Source: Breviolum minutum Mf 1.05b.01
Lineage: Eukaryota > Sar > Dinophyceae > Suessiales > Symbiodiniaceae
NCBI GenBank assembly: GCA_000507305.1
Contig: DF239761.1
Coordinates: 102,522 to 166,521, forward strand
Direction of reading: 5' to 3'
Length of the DNA stretch: 64,000 nucleotides
Made by a program: the position numbers and the translations under genes. Positions 47,060-59,809 of the stretch are shown here, piece after piece (positions within the stretch are counted from its first letter, which is position 1; every line of letters starts with the position of its first letter). Under the pieces are notes generated by a model. That model saw only the letters and a list, made by a program, of their open reading frames with translations. It was not told where the DNA came from and did not search any database.

Positions 47060-48800
47060 CATCAACTTGACAAAGCTGGTATAATCATGGGAACCTAAGT
47101 GGGCCCCCCCGAGAAATATGGCCCTTTTAAGGGACTGAGTTACGGACAAAATTTGATACATGGCGAAGGGACATCCTTAAGTAGGGTGGGCCCCTATCGG
47201 TTTTGCAGTGGCGGCACCTTGTACAAACCTTGTTGAGGGTATTTGGGTATCTTTTTAGCGTGGGCCCCTATGGGTTTTGCAGCAATGGCGACCCCACGAC
47301 CCTCTCAATACTACTTTGGTCATACGAGTACCTAATTTTGTTCGATACTAATATATATATATAATATAACAATATGATATATAGATATACACCCATTACT
47401 TCCTGAATCGGTTTGGTGTGACAGCCGTCCATCACCAATGACGTTCTTTGACGGTTTTTTAGCCGAGCCACCTGACCAGGTGACTTTCTCACTGTGGTCG
47501 GAGATGCACACTCCGTGCATTCCGGTGTGGCTGGTGTTGGGTGGAAATGCCCGTTGTCGTTTGGCAGCCACATCATCTTTCCCTGCACACCATGGGAATG
47601 GATGAGAGCGTGCCCTGACGAAGGTATCAAGGTCCCCCGGCCAAGAATCTACAAAATTTGGATGCACAATGATGCACCCTTGAATTTAGTGTTTTCATGT
47701 CTGGAATTGCCCGGCGCTGCATGATGGGTCTGGGGACGACCTGTTTCTAGAGTCCCATTCCGGTTTTCTGTCATTTCCGAGAAGCTGAATGATCATGAAT
47801 CCACGCCTCTACCAGGGCACAACCAGGCCTCCAAGCACCTAACCAATGAAGAAAATGAACATCATAGCAATCAATTAGCAAATTCAGTTGACAATAAGCC
47901 TTCCTTCGAAAGCTTAAGAAAACACAAAGAGTCGAAAATGGAACAGGTGCCACACATTTCAAAATCAGGGTCCAAAGACTTCCTGGCTTCTTTCAAATTC
48001 ACTCAACGAAGGGACTTATTACGACTTGTGTTGTTACTGGTTACCGTTCCTCATTCCACGACTCAATGTTGCAAACACACATTTATGGATGCCTTGCTTG
48101 GAACATCAAAAACATAGTCAGTCAGTTAGTAAAGTCAGGAAAATTGATGTGCCTAGGTCATATGTTTGAAGTTGAATCATATCTTCTCCAAACATAAAAG
48201 GACAGTGCTCCTGGCGCTTTGGGGGCCTGAAACTTGTCATTCACCATAGGCATCAGTGATCATCTAACAGGACCAAACGAAAGTACTGAGTTCTGCTCAC
48301 CCGCTGCGTTTGACATCACATCGATCGTGGGCAGGTGCCATGGCATAGGATGTACTTGGAGGCTAGAAGGAATATCATAGGTCACAGGAAGGGTAAGTAT
48401 AGTTGCTGATTGCAACTCATCTAATCTCGCAATTGTCAAGCTTGGAAGATTTTTTCAAAGCACTTCAAAATAGAAACGGGACTGAACATCCACCATGAAA
48501 TATGTTCTCTTTCAATCAACCTGAAGGGATATGGGAGCAACATGTGAATCAACACGCTTTCCCGCACCGTCTTAGGTGTCGGATCATGGAGGCCTGATTT
48601 AGTGTTGTACAAAAATATTTAGTGTTGATTAGTGTAGATTAGTGTTTATGGGTTTTTTTCCGATAAATCTTTCCCCAAGATTGGTCACTTGGTAATCTTG
48701 GGTACAATACATTTTCTCTTAAAGAAAGGCTGAAGCAATTTTCAACCCCAAGAGCTGTCTGCAAATGCGGCAACCATGTTTTTTTGCACAAGGGCAGCGC
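47060..48800. other. mostly no recognised gene
   Basis: One minus-strand double-open region at about 47410-47620 (frame reading CTECASPTTVRKSPGQVARL) may be coding. 47650-48800 shows nothing I can support. Confidence 0.35.
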
Positions 48801-48807
48801 CAATCGA

Positions 48808-51800
48808 TCACTTGTCATCAGAGCCTTCTTCCTCAAGCTCCAAAATGGCGGCCAAACCTTTGCCGTCTTTCTCGGCGTTTGTGCCTTGCTCCACCTTTGG
48901 GGTGGTGGATGCCTTTGCATCCTCTTGTTTCTGTAAACACTTCATGCTGAAATCTTTGCGGTCCTGCAATGACGACACAAAATTATTCGTCATTTTTGCT
49001 CGGGGAAAAAAAAACAGGCAAATTACACACTTCATTTCAAACTCATTTTTTAGGCCCATTCCAGCCTTCAGCGCAGGAAAGTAGACTCGACACTTATCTT
49101 TCAAGACCTTCTCGACGGTGCCACTTTCACCATCAAACAAATAATTCGCCTGGCTCTTTTTGGTCAACTTGCACACAACTTTATCACCAACTTGGAAGGA
49201 CTGACCAGATTCTTCTGGCGCTTCCTCTTCAGGTTTCTTTTCAGGTTTCTTTTCTTCTTCTTTCTTCGGCGCCGCAGGCTTGGAAGCAGGCTTGGTAGCA
49301 GCGTCCTTTTCCTTTTTGGCTTGGACACAGGCGGCCAAAGCAGCATGCGTTGAACACCGATCGTCTTTCAGACCTGCATGGTCAACAAAAAACCTTTTCA
49401 TTCTGAGAGTAAACGAACATTTAATGATTGCCAGAGGTTTTTCCAATCTCACAGAATCAGGGGTTGCCAGCATTTGAAGAAAACACTTTCATATTGCTTT
49501 TTCTGGGCTCGCTAAACAAAAATTCCCGACCTCTGGGAGAACACAGCTTCCAAAGACCTTTGATGATGTCCATATCTGACGCAGAAAGCTTCTCAACATC
49601 CAATGCCGGCAAGCTAACTTCCTCCTTTGGGCTCATCACACCTAGCTTCAGTTCAGCAAGCTCGCAGAACAGGGGCTTCACCATGGCACGAAACTCTGTA
49701 GTTCCAACCAACTGGAAGCCTTTCGCGTAATCAGAGAGGAGTTGCTTGCACACAGGATTGGCAACAGCCTTTAAGATAGTGGGCGTCAAATGATCTACTA
49801 CCAAATCAGCTGCTGCAAAGAAATCTTTGACCCAATCATCTTGTGCGGGAGGAATTTCTTGCAGTGTGAGGGATCTCAAGCAAAGACATTGATCTTGTTG
49901 CTTCCACAGCGACAAATAGTCGAAGCGCTTGGGATCACTGAGTAAATACTCATGCTTCTCTGCAAGGCCGGCGCCACCATGCCAGGTGGCTGCAAACAAG
50001 AGTCTCGGATCTTTCTGTTCTGTAAGCAACCTCTCAACCAAAATCTTTTGCTTTCCAACATCGTCCTCCAAGAGTATTCATTTTAGCAGCGGCTCCAAAA
50101 ATATATTAGAATGGGGAAAATATGTTATGAAGAGAGCCATGTAGATATCAAGGAAGAAGGAAACAAAAAGGAATATATATTGTGATGCTGCGACTTCCAA
50201 TTACAGCCTTCAGTTTAAAACAAATCTGAATGTCCTTCAAGGCGATGGCTTGCTGAACTCGTGCTTCAAAACGCGTGCCCATGAATTGCTGGTAGAGCGC
50301 ACTCTTCACAAGTCTGGCACGTGCGCTAATCGAGAGATTCTCCAGCAAGAGCTCTTCCTCAGACGCTACCGAATAGTTTGAAAGACACACCAAAGCCTCC
50401 ACCAAAGGAATCTTGTCTAAAACTTCTGGGGCCACCTGCTTGAGCTTCTCGAATTCAGCCACAAAACGGGATAGAACTTGGTAACCTTGTGCTTGTTCGA
50501 GGAGCTGCGAAGCCACAAACTTGGGTAAAAGGTGCAAATCTGCTTGGAGAGGCTGGCCTTTGTGCTTTTGACACTGTACAGTTCTCACAAAAGCCCGCAG
50601 CCAATACTCTGCACTAGCTACATTGAGGTCTTCGGATACCAACAGCTTCTGGTCAAAGGCACTCTTGGCACCTGCGGCACATTTTTCAACTTCGTCTTCA
50701 TCAGTTCCTGAAGAAATTTGCGCACTGAGAATGCGTCTTTTCTTTTCGGCAGGCTGGGTAGCTTCATCAGGCATTGGTTGCACAGGAGGACATGCTTTGG
50801 GAGGTGCGACCGCACTGGGACCTTGAGCACGCTCTTGGTCAGGCAATGCTATTTGGCCCATTGAGGAAGCGTTGTCGCTGTTCCTCTTGCGCTCATTGCC
50901 CACGGAAGCCACGATTTCACAAACTCCTGCGGCAAACATGGCTCACATGCATTGGTAAAATTCATTGATGATTCAAGATTTTAGGACCTACATAAATAAA
51001 TAAATATATATATATATCATTTGTGGGACAGAGATCACATCGAACAAAAAATATTAAGACCAAGGAGTTTGAAATCTGGAGCTAGCCATTGCCACCACGC
51101 TCCTTTCGGAAGCTTGCTTCGGGGAATCTTCTGGTCTAGGAGGAAATGCTTGACAGGGTTAAATCCGGGAGGAAAGCTTTTCCATGTGTCGGTATCCACG
51201 ATGCAATCTGCAATCTCTGGGTCCTGCACTGCCAAGTCTGAGAAAATAACGGCAAAAGTAGGAGGCTTCCGCAAAGTCTCGTGCAAAAACATCTTTTTGC
51301 AAAATAAACATTTATTCACAAAATGCCCAAAGCTCTAATATCATAAGGCGAAAAAGGTTCAAGGTTAAGTTTATGCATGGCAAACAAGCATCAAATTCAA
51401 ATACCAAACCCCGTCCTTGCACAAAGAGTCTTTATGCATTTGCGGTACCATCCAGTACTTCTCTTCACGGCGGCAAGTCTCTACGACTGTGTGCTTCCAC
51501 TCATTGAAAAGGGTCTTATTCACACGTGCCCTACCCCCGGATTGGTCGCGCAAAGCCAAGACCAATTTGATATTTTCCTCTGTTACGGGTTCTTGCGAGG
51601 TACGCAAAGCTTCTGTGGCCGTGCGTAATTTCATATCTACACCGTCGTGAACATGAACCACAGTCAAGGTATTTGGCAGCCCCTGTAAAGATTCAATGCG
51701 ACGTTGCGCTCGCAACTTCTCGCCCTGCATCTCTGTCAAACTTAGAGCAAAAGCATCGCGAACTGTGCCAATGCTGCTGTGACTAATTTGCCTCTGATCT

Positions 51801-52180
51801 GTTCCCGGGAAATCTGCACAGAATTCAGCCAGGGTCCGCTGAGACACGCTGGGACTTGCCAGCATAGATCTAACAATCCAAACGGCCTTCAATTTGGTAC
51901 CTCTTTTGACTTCGTTCTTTTCAGTAGCCGTTTTTTTTTCTAATTTCTTCCTCGCATACAGCAAAGCGCGTCGAAGCTGACTGGTGGTCCTACATTTCTG
52001 TTTTGGTCTCCGTTTGGGAGCCTTATCTAAATCAAATTCTTCTGCCAAAGCGTTCTGCAGGTTTTGAAGGTGCTCCTTTGTCTGGTTATACCCCGTCAAC
52101 TCCTGCAAGTGCCCTTCCAACTCTGAGAGCTGCTTCGAAACATGAGCCACAATCCCTTCTATTGTTGCAGGAGGCGGCAT
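48808..52180 (-). CDS. 920-residue protein of unknown function, six exons
   Basis: Complete gene model: exons 51410-52180 (ATG, MPPPATIEGIVAHVSKQLSE), 51061-51292, 50205-50926, 49531-50065, 49027-49373 and 48808-48963 (stop). All junction phases fit (0, 1, 0, 1, 0), and four of five acceptors are AG|G. Layout: helical N terminus with coiled-coil character (residues about 1-60), a basic stretch (KAPKRRPKQKCR), a region with HVHDGVDMKLRTATEALRTS, a linker rich in Pro/Ala/Gln, alpha-helical middle (about 400-750), then a Lys/Glu-rich segment (KKEEEKKPEKKPEEEAPEES) and a small beta-type module QVGDKVVCKLTKKSQANYLF..GTVEKVLKDKCRVYF, which looks like a KOW/Tudor-type barrel (inference). Acidic C terminus EEEGSDDK. 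Probably nuclear. No family recognised. Confidence 0.75.
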
Positions 52181-53099
52181 GATTCTTCAACCGCGATTGA
52201 TTTCATACATATTGTTTCTCCCTATTACAAATCAGGGTTGCTACAAAAACAAAAAAGATCAAGGGACTCATGTTGGTCGTTTTTCCACGTCCATTTTTCC
52301 AGATCTCTCTTTGAAGATGCAACCTAGAAACAACTAACTGAACTGGTGCCAGGCTGAAAGCCAATGGCTCTCAGGCGGTTCCACTTTGATTGAACCCCTC
52401 AAATGACAGTTCCAAAATTCATTATTGTTTTTCTTGGAAGTCTGGATAAAATTATTGGCCCTGCAAATCACATATAAACCGGGATCAATTTAATCCATTT
52501 TTCTTTTCCCCTACAATGTATCATATCATACATCCATGCTTTTAGTCAGCCTAAAGAATCAATGGCAAGAACAGATACCTTAATCATATTCAACACAATA
52601 GCCAGGAGAAATCACAAACCCAAGATAAGGCTTCCATAATTGAACATCTAACACCGTCTGAAGTTTCATTTGAAATTAGCTGCAGCTTGTACCACAAAAA
52701 GTTCATACTCATACTCTTACTTATCAAGTTTTGCACTGCCTTCGTTGGAAGTAAGCGGTTGCAAACAGGTCTCTGTTGATTCCATGGTGAAAAGATGTAT
52801 GCAGCAAAGGTTGATCTGAATTGAAAAATATCTGGGCCAACGGAAATCAATGTAATGCTGCGGTTCTGTCAGACTGAATGCTCCCACCACAAATTTTCCA
52901 TCAGTTGTTGATTCCACTCTTGTGCAGCCGCCGACGCTAGAGTCTGCTCTTGAAAAACAACTCCTTTGCAAAATCCTCTCTCTCTCTCTTCCACTGACTG
53001 AGTAAATCGTTGTGCACATTTTACACACACATAGTATGTGCGCACATACAATGAATTACAGTAATCCGTCATGAAATGTCAATCCAAGAGTTTCCTTCT

Positions 53100-53284
53100 C
53101 ATGCGAGGATGCATAGCTTTTTCCCACGGTTTCTGAAAGACTCCTCCTTGAAAGCCGCAACCGTTGGCGAATAAAAGGTGTTGTGGCTAGAAATCGCAAA
53201 TGTCCACCCAGGTGAAGCAGGAAGTGTCTTGCATACCTCGATGTGATCGGGATCCTGAGTGGCCTTTCGGTTCCATGCCAGCAT
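53100..53284 (-). CDS. possible exon(s), unknown
   Basis: Frame reads MLAWNRKATQDPDHIE then a GTATGC donor, or continues PASPGWTFAISSHNTFYSPT to a stop. No domain recognised. Confidence 0.3.
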
Positions 53285-53636
53285 GCAACAATGACAAACA
53301 AAAAGTTAGGCAAGTCCTACAATTGAAATTTCGAACAAACACCCACCATACATCTCGATCATGCCCCACGGGAATGCAAGACTTCTACACACACATACCA
53401 TGTATTGCAGGTGCGACGAAGCACTGCTAGGCATCCATTGCCTGGGGCATTGGGATGCACTTTTTTGGAAATCACAGGATCGAGAGAGCTGATCTACACA
53501 AACGCCGGGAAAACCAACAAGTTTGCAATCAGCAGGTTGGGCAAAAAATAACTTTATCCTGACCTTAGATGTCCGTATGTCCTTTCATATGCTTCGCGTC
53601 GTTTCAAACAAACAGTTTCTTAAGTTGTCCGGTTTG

Positions 53637-53756
53637 CTATTGCAGCTCCTCCTCCTGCAGAAATTTGACAAATCTATCGCGTCGCTCCAAGGCTCGTGCT
53701 CTGCACGGCCTAGGAGAAAGCCTCTGTTCCTGTTGGGCCCTTCCAGTGGTCTCAAG
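53637..53756 (-). CDS. terminal exon, charged coiled-coil-like
   Basis: After TGTTTTTCTTAAAG the frame reads LETTGRAQQEQRLSPRPCRA, then LERRDRFVKFLQEEELQ and a stop; phase 0. Upstream exons not identified. Confidence 0.55.
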   Translation of the reverse strand, partial: LETTGRAQQEQRLSPRPCRARALERRDRFVKFLQEEELQ

Positions 53757-54099
53757 CTTTAAGAAAAACACCCCGATGTGTGAACATCTGATATCACAAC
53801 TCTGCTTCTCTTGGTGAATGGCTAAATGAGTTGAAGGAATGAATACTGTAAATCAAATGCAGTGAATGATTCATGCTCCTAAAATGTTCTGAATGATGAT
53901 ATTAAAAACAGTGCATATAATGTACTCATCAGCAACCGGCCAAGAACATAAACCTGGACATTCAGGGGTGGTACTGCTCTTAGGAGACATCTGTTCCGGT
54001 TCTAGGACCTCACCCTAGCAGCAAAAGCAATGTGCCAACTCCGGGAATGATGCTGCATTACGAATTATATATTTCAGAACAGTAAACTGGGGTTGTTAT

Positions 54100-54540
54100 C
54101 TTCCAATTGCTATCAAAGTAGACCAAAAAAAAAACGCGTTTCGATGGGGGGCCCTAGTTTTATGCAGGCAAAACACAGGACATCATGTGGATACAAACTG
54201 TGCATTTTAGCTATTTTTTTTTTGCACAATTTTGGTATCTTGCCAAATTTTGTTTTCGGCAGAGTGGCGGTAAACACTTGCTGTCCTGCGGATGATGACT
54301 GACAGGAAAAATTGCTAACATTTCTTTCGAGACAGCATTTTTTTAAACAAATTGATTGTCGCAGTACCGCTAAAACCATGTCTTTTGCGAGCATGTTTGA
54401 CAAACACTGCAAATATCAGTACATCCTTCAAAACAGGACCCAAAAACCCATGCAAATAGCGGTGTCTTGCTCACTATTTGCGTTTGACCCCACCCAAAAA
54501 AAACAACGGCTTTGGTAGATTTTGGTGGACCCAGCACGAC
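54100..54540. other. A-run-rich open region, nature unclear
   Basis: Open on both strands (minus 54113-54412) with several poly-A/T runs. The ends read CTATCAAAG (54109) and, inverted, CTACCAAAG (near 54518), possibly short terminal inverted repeats of a small element. Confidence 0.25.
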
Positions 54541-54869
54541 ATGACCCTCGGAAGATCAACGCCTGGCAAATCTGTGATCCCCGAGCGGCCGCCCCGAGCA
54601 GAGACACGTGAATAACTCATTATTAAGGGGTACATACCTGGAAGGGACGCATGGATAAATAGAAAACATTAAACTTGCAAGTGCAGCAAATCGCAGTGCT
54701 CCAGGGAGGCAGGTTAGCACACGTCGCTTTTGACAGACTGACACAAAACATGAGAGGACCATCTATTCAGCGGGTGGTATTTACTTCTGTAAGGGGCACT
54801 TTATACTACCATGGGCAAGACAAGAGACCTTATGTACTTCTCGAGTCTTGCAATGTGAAAGCGTGAGCA

Positions 54870-55950
54870 ACTGATAGGCGTGAAGTTTACCATGCAGTAA
54901 AAACAAACTTACGTCCACCTAGACAAGCACTCTTTCAGTTGTTTGGTTGACCCTTTGCTCTCAAAATGCCATTCCACTACCATACGCAATGGATATGTAC
55001 ACGATTGCATACATATATATACATAATCTTGACATGTACTATCATTAGCCGTATACGCATAAGAGATGTGAGATATGATATAATTATAAATACATATATA
55101 TAGGACGAAATTACTTGTTTGGGGAAAATGCCATCACCAAATGTGGGGGGTTCCCTACCGGTTATCAGGGTTTTGGATGTTCAGGACATTAACATCAAAG
55201 CAGAAGCATGCAATTTACATTGTAGGATGATTTGATTTCCTACATGATTGAGAATTGCAGGAAACCAAGCCAAGATGCGCGAGTTCCTTTTGACAGCAAA
55301 TGCAGATAGCTATAAAATATTAGAATGCGCCCTCGTTCATCTTGGTTACACTTACTATAGGCACCTATGAAAAACATGAAGTCTGTGGGTGAAACCATGA
55401 AACTTTAACGAAAAGGAGGATAGCACTTTCTTTGGCCCACAAAAAACACAGCAAACAATGAACCTTGAGCTGTGGTCAAAACTTTTTGTTCCCCAGTCTG
55501 GTATGTAAGAGTTCGTTCAACATGACGGAATGGTTGTCCCACTACGTTTTCACCACAGCTGGTCTTGGTCAATCACACTTATTCAGTTCCACACTGGGAT
55601 GGTCTGACCGGGGATCAAAATGATACAAAGTGAGTATCGGTTGGGGTATCGGTGGGTCCTGCCGATTTTCCTTCAAAAATATGCAAAAACAAGGTTCAAG
55701 CATGGTGTAAAATGAAAAATATAGCTACAATCTTACATACGCATTCTACATTGTAGAATGATGTATGAAAAAACACATATACAATTATATTATATGCTAT
55801 ACTTGCAAATACAGTACTGGCCACCGTCCAAAACTCTTTACTTTTCTCAATAACGATGCATGATTTGAAGGGGTCCCGTCGCTAGGCACAGATTTATACC
55901 TTTGAAGGGGGTATCGCTTGAGAAAGGGTCCCAGCACTAAACCCAGTCTT
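54870..55950. other. no gene recognised
   Basis: AT tracts near 55014-55100 and unremarkable sequence. Confidence 0.4.
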
Positions 55951-55959
55951 GACAATTTT

Positions 55960-56181
55960 TTAACACACTTGTCCCCCATGAAAGCGCTCGACCAACGCAT
56001 GAATTGAAAACTGCACATCTGCATGTGTGTCTGCATAGTATTTCAAACCTTGTTCCACCGGATGGTAGGCAACATGGAACAGGAGAGATTGACTACATAC
56101 GATAAAAATCACAGTCCTGGCTAACCAATCACTGATTTCAGTGAGCCGCCAGGACAGTGGAAAAGTCCAAGTCTGACTCAA
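55960..56181 (-). CDS. probable exon, membrane protein
   Basis: Frame reads WRLTEISDWLARTVIFIVCS, a hydrophobic stretch, then FHVAYHPVEQG followed by a GTTTGA donor. Family unknown. Confidence 0.35.
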   Translation of the reverse strand: MSQTWTFPLSWRLTEISDWLARTVIFIVCSQSLLFHVAYHPVEQGLKYYADTHADVQFSIHALVERFHGGQVC

Positions 56182-56461
56182 ATTGTGTCCAGCCCATGTT
56201 GGAATTGTTCCATCTTTGCACTCCTCTTGGGAACTTATTCATGTTGCATCATGTTGCGCTGACCAATACCATTGCTCACTCCATACTGGTTGAAAGTGCA
56301 AGCATAAACTTCCCATAGATGGTCCAAACTCAAACCAACTCATGAACTCGTCTCAGGAGAGCAGTCAATTTCCCATAGTCGGTGGTCTTGAAAATATACT
56401 ACACAGTTTCCTGCAATAATATCAATATTGATCATTAATCCGGGACGGATCGTTTCTGAAT

Positions 56462-57019
56462 ATGAGTTTACTTGGAATCGCAATGCTCATCGCGGCAATC
56501 CTCGCGATTCGCAGTGTCACGCACGTTGCTTCAGCGGCAGTTCAACAGCGGCATTAGCCCCACTGCCATAGAGAGTGGCAGCTATGTTCTTCGGATGATT
56601 CCTGTGCATGGCAAAAGGAACCCCTCAAAAACGAGAGATTATGCTTCAATATCTTCCATCTGCAAACAGCACTGCAAGAGGTCTCAAGTCACACGTAAAC
56701 AATGACAGCATACTGCTGGCTGAAACGTGGCACAACCTGAGTTGCCCTATGTGAAACCTTCAAAAGCAATAAAATCATCATGAAATCAAATACCAACCTC
56801 AAGTGATTCGCCAAATTCGACGAAAAAAACAAGTTTGGTACAGTTTCAAGCAGCGGAAGCACATTTGGAGCCGTTGTTGTGAAGGTTGTTCCTGCCTCAT
56901 CCCTCTTCTTCGTCCGGGCCCGGAAGCGTCAAGGTGCTGGCGCTGCTGAAGATTTTGCTGGGGCTTCGCATGGGACTATGTGCTGCAGCACCTGTGGTCA
57001 CCTGAGCCATAGGAAATGA
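56462..57019 (+). CDS. small secreted or membrane protein, two exons (about 85 aa)
   Basis: Exon 1 56462-56547 starts MSLLGIAMLIAAILAIRSVT, a signal peptide or anchor ending near VASA. It leaves by a GC donor in phase 2. Exon 2 56851-57019 (after CAGTTTCAAG) reads GSTFGAVVVKVVPASSLFFV, RARKRQGAGAAEDFAGASHG, then MCCSTCGHLSHRK and a stop. The end carries CCSTCGH, a possible metal site. Complete gene if the phase-2 join is right; family unknown. Confidence 0.5.
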
Positions 57020-57479
57020 ACCATTTTTTACGACGTCTTGTTTTGTATGCTGCTAGTTATTCTTGAATATAATATATATATATATACAGATATACATTTT
57101 TTCCCGGGGCATACATGTTATATTATGATAGGCAATGCATTTGCCATGCCTTTAGAAACTACCATTTTTTGCAATCCAGTTGCATACTGAATGGATGGGT
57201 ATGGACGGTATCTTGGCTGAAAGTGACTCTACTGCCACGGGGGCCAAAGTGACACTTCAAACTACACTCCGATCGTCTTGTGATTTCCAATGTGTTGTGA
57301 GGCTAGGAGTTTGGCCAAAATATCCCAAAACATACACCAAATCAAATCCAAATGAAATGTTTCTGAACCTAAGCTGAAGGGCTGGAAGCGGCTCCAAATA
57401 TGGTCAAAACAAGAACAAACGTAGCATCCTCGACTAAATAAGGTTGAAGATTCATGAGCCAAGAACCCTTTTGAAGCAA

Positions 57480-57990
57480 GGCACATAAAAGTGTCTCTGG
57501 CTAAAGCGATGCGCACAGTGGGAGAAAAGCAAATGCCCCAAAACGGCACCCATGATCACCATCAGCACCAATGGTATAATGCCCACGAAACAACCTGCCA
57601 ACTGTGGTACTGAGACTTTATGCCTGGGATTGTTGAAGGGGAGGAGGTTGTGAGAGGCGTGCATCTATCTATGCTATGCCGCTTTCTTTAAATTTCAAAT
57701 CAAAGGCATCAACTTTGACCTCGCCATCCGAGTGCAAAAGCGACAGAATTGTATGGAATTGTTGAATCCTGACTTCACCTCGAAATGGCATGTCAATCAG
57801 TTCATCATATTTCATCCAACATTACCAACCACAGTTCAACCACACTTGGTCCAGCATCCTTCTCAATCATGGCCGCACGGAACTGCTCATGCCTGTGACA
57901 GGCCACGAGGAGACACCAAAGGCAATACCTAAGACCCAAAAGCAGCCACCCGCAATGATCAAAAGGTACTTGGCCGAGGTGTCCTGGAGC
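57480..57990 (-). CDS. membrane protein, two 3'-side exons
   Basis: Exon about 57930-57990 (QLQDTSAKYLLIIAGGCFWV, leaving at TTAG|GTATTG) and exon about 57500-57632 (after GGGATTCTCCCAG-like acceptor CCCAG|G; HKVSVPQLAGCFVGIIPLVL, MVIMGAVLGHLLFSHC). Two strong transmembrane helices. A tiny candidate exon upstream at about 58190-58215 was not confirmed. Family unknown. Confidence 0.45.
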
Positions 57991-58451
57991 TGATTGGAGG
58001 CAGAAAAAAACATGTGTTATGATTGTGTTATGTCTTTCTTTGTTTTAAGAGCTTTAGACTTTCTGGTTGTGGGTTGTGGCTGAAACTTGGTGGCGTTATT
58101 GTGCTTGTTGGTCTCCCGCTGCGGTGGCAAACATGGTTTCTACGCATGGGAACCAACAATGATTGAAGAAACACACAATCACGCAAACCTTGTACTGAGT
58201 TCGCCACTTCACCTAAAAAGGCATAGAAACATAATGAACTATGCAACATGTGCAAACTTGAATGCTGGACTATGCTGGCACCAAAAAACAAATCAAGGTA
58301 CAAGCGGGAGAATACACTCCCTGCTCACAGTGATGTGTTGCTCCCACTGGTTGCTGAGAAGGTAGGTCAAAGGTATGTCAGGCTGGGAGGTCCCTAAATG
58401 CAAAACGATACTTTAGGACCCCAACCCTGCACTCAAGCGGAGATTACATGA

Positions 58452-58474
58452 CATACAAATATATGTGTGTGTGT
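58452..58474. repeat. (TG)n microsatellite
   Basis: TGTGTGTGTGTG flanked by TA-rich sequence. Confidence 0.9.
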
Positions 58475-58687
58475 GTATACAAAAAGAGTCTACTTACAGT
58501 ACCGGTACATGTTGAAATGCATGCATGGCGCAAACATTGACATGTGCAAAAAAAAGTAAGCAAACCTACAAATCAGTGCTGCCTCTAGTATTGCCCATGC
58601 AAGAATCGTCAAGTCGCCAAGAATCCATAGGCGTCTTATAAAACAGCATTGACGCAAACCAAAGGACATAATATATAATCAAATTGT

Positions 58688-58834
58688 CTAAAAATTATGT
58701 AGCGAAAAATCTTGGACCTGGATCTTTGAAGCATCACAGTTTGTGATTTCTTTTGCCCTGTCCATCAAGCGCTGTAGCAAATCTTCCGCCACGACAAAGT
58801 CACTGACGTGGCCATTGCGATAAATGACTTCCAC
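58688..58834 (-). CDS. terminal exon, unknown
   Basis: After TGGCACCTCAG|G the frame reads VEVIYRNGHVSDFVVAEDLL, then QRLMDRAKEITNCDASKIQV and ends SLHNF, stop; phase 0. If unspliced it could start at an in-frame ATG (MAPQVEV), giving a 54-residue protein. Confidence 0.5.
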   Translation of the reverse strand: MEVIYRNGHVSDFVVAEDLLQRLMDRAKEITNCDASKIQVQDFSLHNF

Positions 58835-59249
58835 CTGAGGTGCCATTGCAATGGATCGGTAATGGACTCCCTTCAACTAATGCTATAGCACCACCCACCA
58901 ATAGTAAACGGATCTGCACATATGTGAAGCAAACCTTTCAGTTGGAGGTGCTATGTTACTTTGAGGGAAGATATATGGATCAACGGTCAATTTTTGGGAA
59001 CAGTTTCCGGAACATGAATCACTTTGGGATCATCTTCAGTTGAGACAAAGCCAGTCGCCAAAGCTCCACTTGGCTTCAGGAATGAGGCCAAGAAAGCACT
59101 GTGGCATGGTATACGGTATGACATCCAAAATCATAAAGGACCAAACAGTGAAAATGGGAAACACCATTCTTGGAATATATATATATATGCAATCGCTATC
59201 GGCTATTGATCAGTTACATGAGTGCATAATTGTGGAAAGTTCAACAAAA

Positions 59250-59690
59250 TCAATTGTCGCTCCCATCATTTTGTCCCTCCAACGGGGTTGCCTCTTGTCC
59301 AACCTTCACCTTGCTCCAAAAAGAGGCGTGAGAGCGACATTGCGCACGCACTGGGACAGGTCCATCCTCAGTCCCGGCTACAAAGTCGATGGTGATGGAG
59401 AAGGTACTTCCACCTTGGCAAAAGATGAACATGCCACGGCCTGACTCTGCCTGACTCTGCCTGTCAGCCTGTCTTTTTTTCCTATTTGGTGCCAGGTAGA
59501 AAGGAAATCTTGCAGCCAATATTGACCAATAGCATGGCAGAAAAAAATGCGAGCAAAGGGTTGCTCCAAACAAGTGCGACTTGCTATCTTCCCCCAGAAT
59601 TAACCAAGGAGCTGCGAATGCTCTCGTGATTGTGTTTCCTTGCGCACAAAAACAGGTCAACATCATCAGCTTTGCTGAAGAAATGAAACT
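59250..59690 (-). CDS. unknown gene, last exons
   Basis: Exon about 59596-59666 (after CATTTCTTCAG; KADDVDLFLCARKHNHESIR, donor GTTAAT) and terminal 59250-59413 (after CTTTTGCCAAG|G; GSTFSITIDFVAGTEDGPVP, VRAQCRSHASFWSKVKVG, acidic end, stop). The join between them is not in phase as read, so an exon or boundary is missing. The + strand is open over the same bases but less convincing. Confidence 0.45.
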   Translation of the reverse strand, partial: SFISSAKLMMLTCFCAQGNTITRAFAAPWLILGEDSKSHLFGATLCSHFFLPCYWSILAARFPFYLAPNRKKRQADRQSQAESGRGMFIFCQGGSTFSITIDFVAGTEDGPVPVRAQCRSHASFWSKVKVGQEATPLEGQNDGSDN

Positions 59691-59809
59691 CACGTTTAGT
59701 CATTTTGTCTCATCTTCAACATGGCAGTTGTATTGATTTGTATATAACCCTGCTGTCACAGCTTTATGAGCGATGGCTGCAGGCATGCTGGGACCTTTTG
59801 ACCAGTTTC

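Noticed and set aside
59040-59444. + strand open frame of 134 codons
   Set aside because: The minus strand over the same bases has a better exon with AG|G acceptor and acidic end; I take the + frame to be its shadow.
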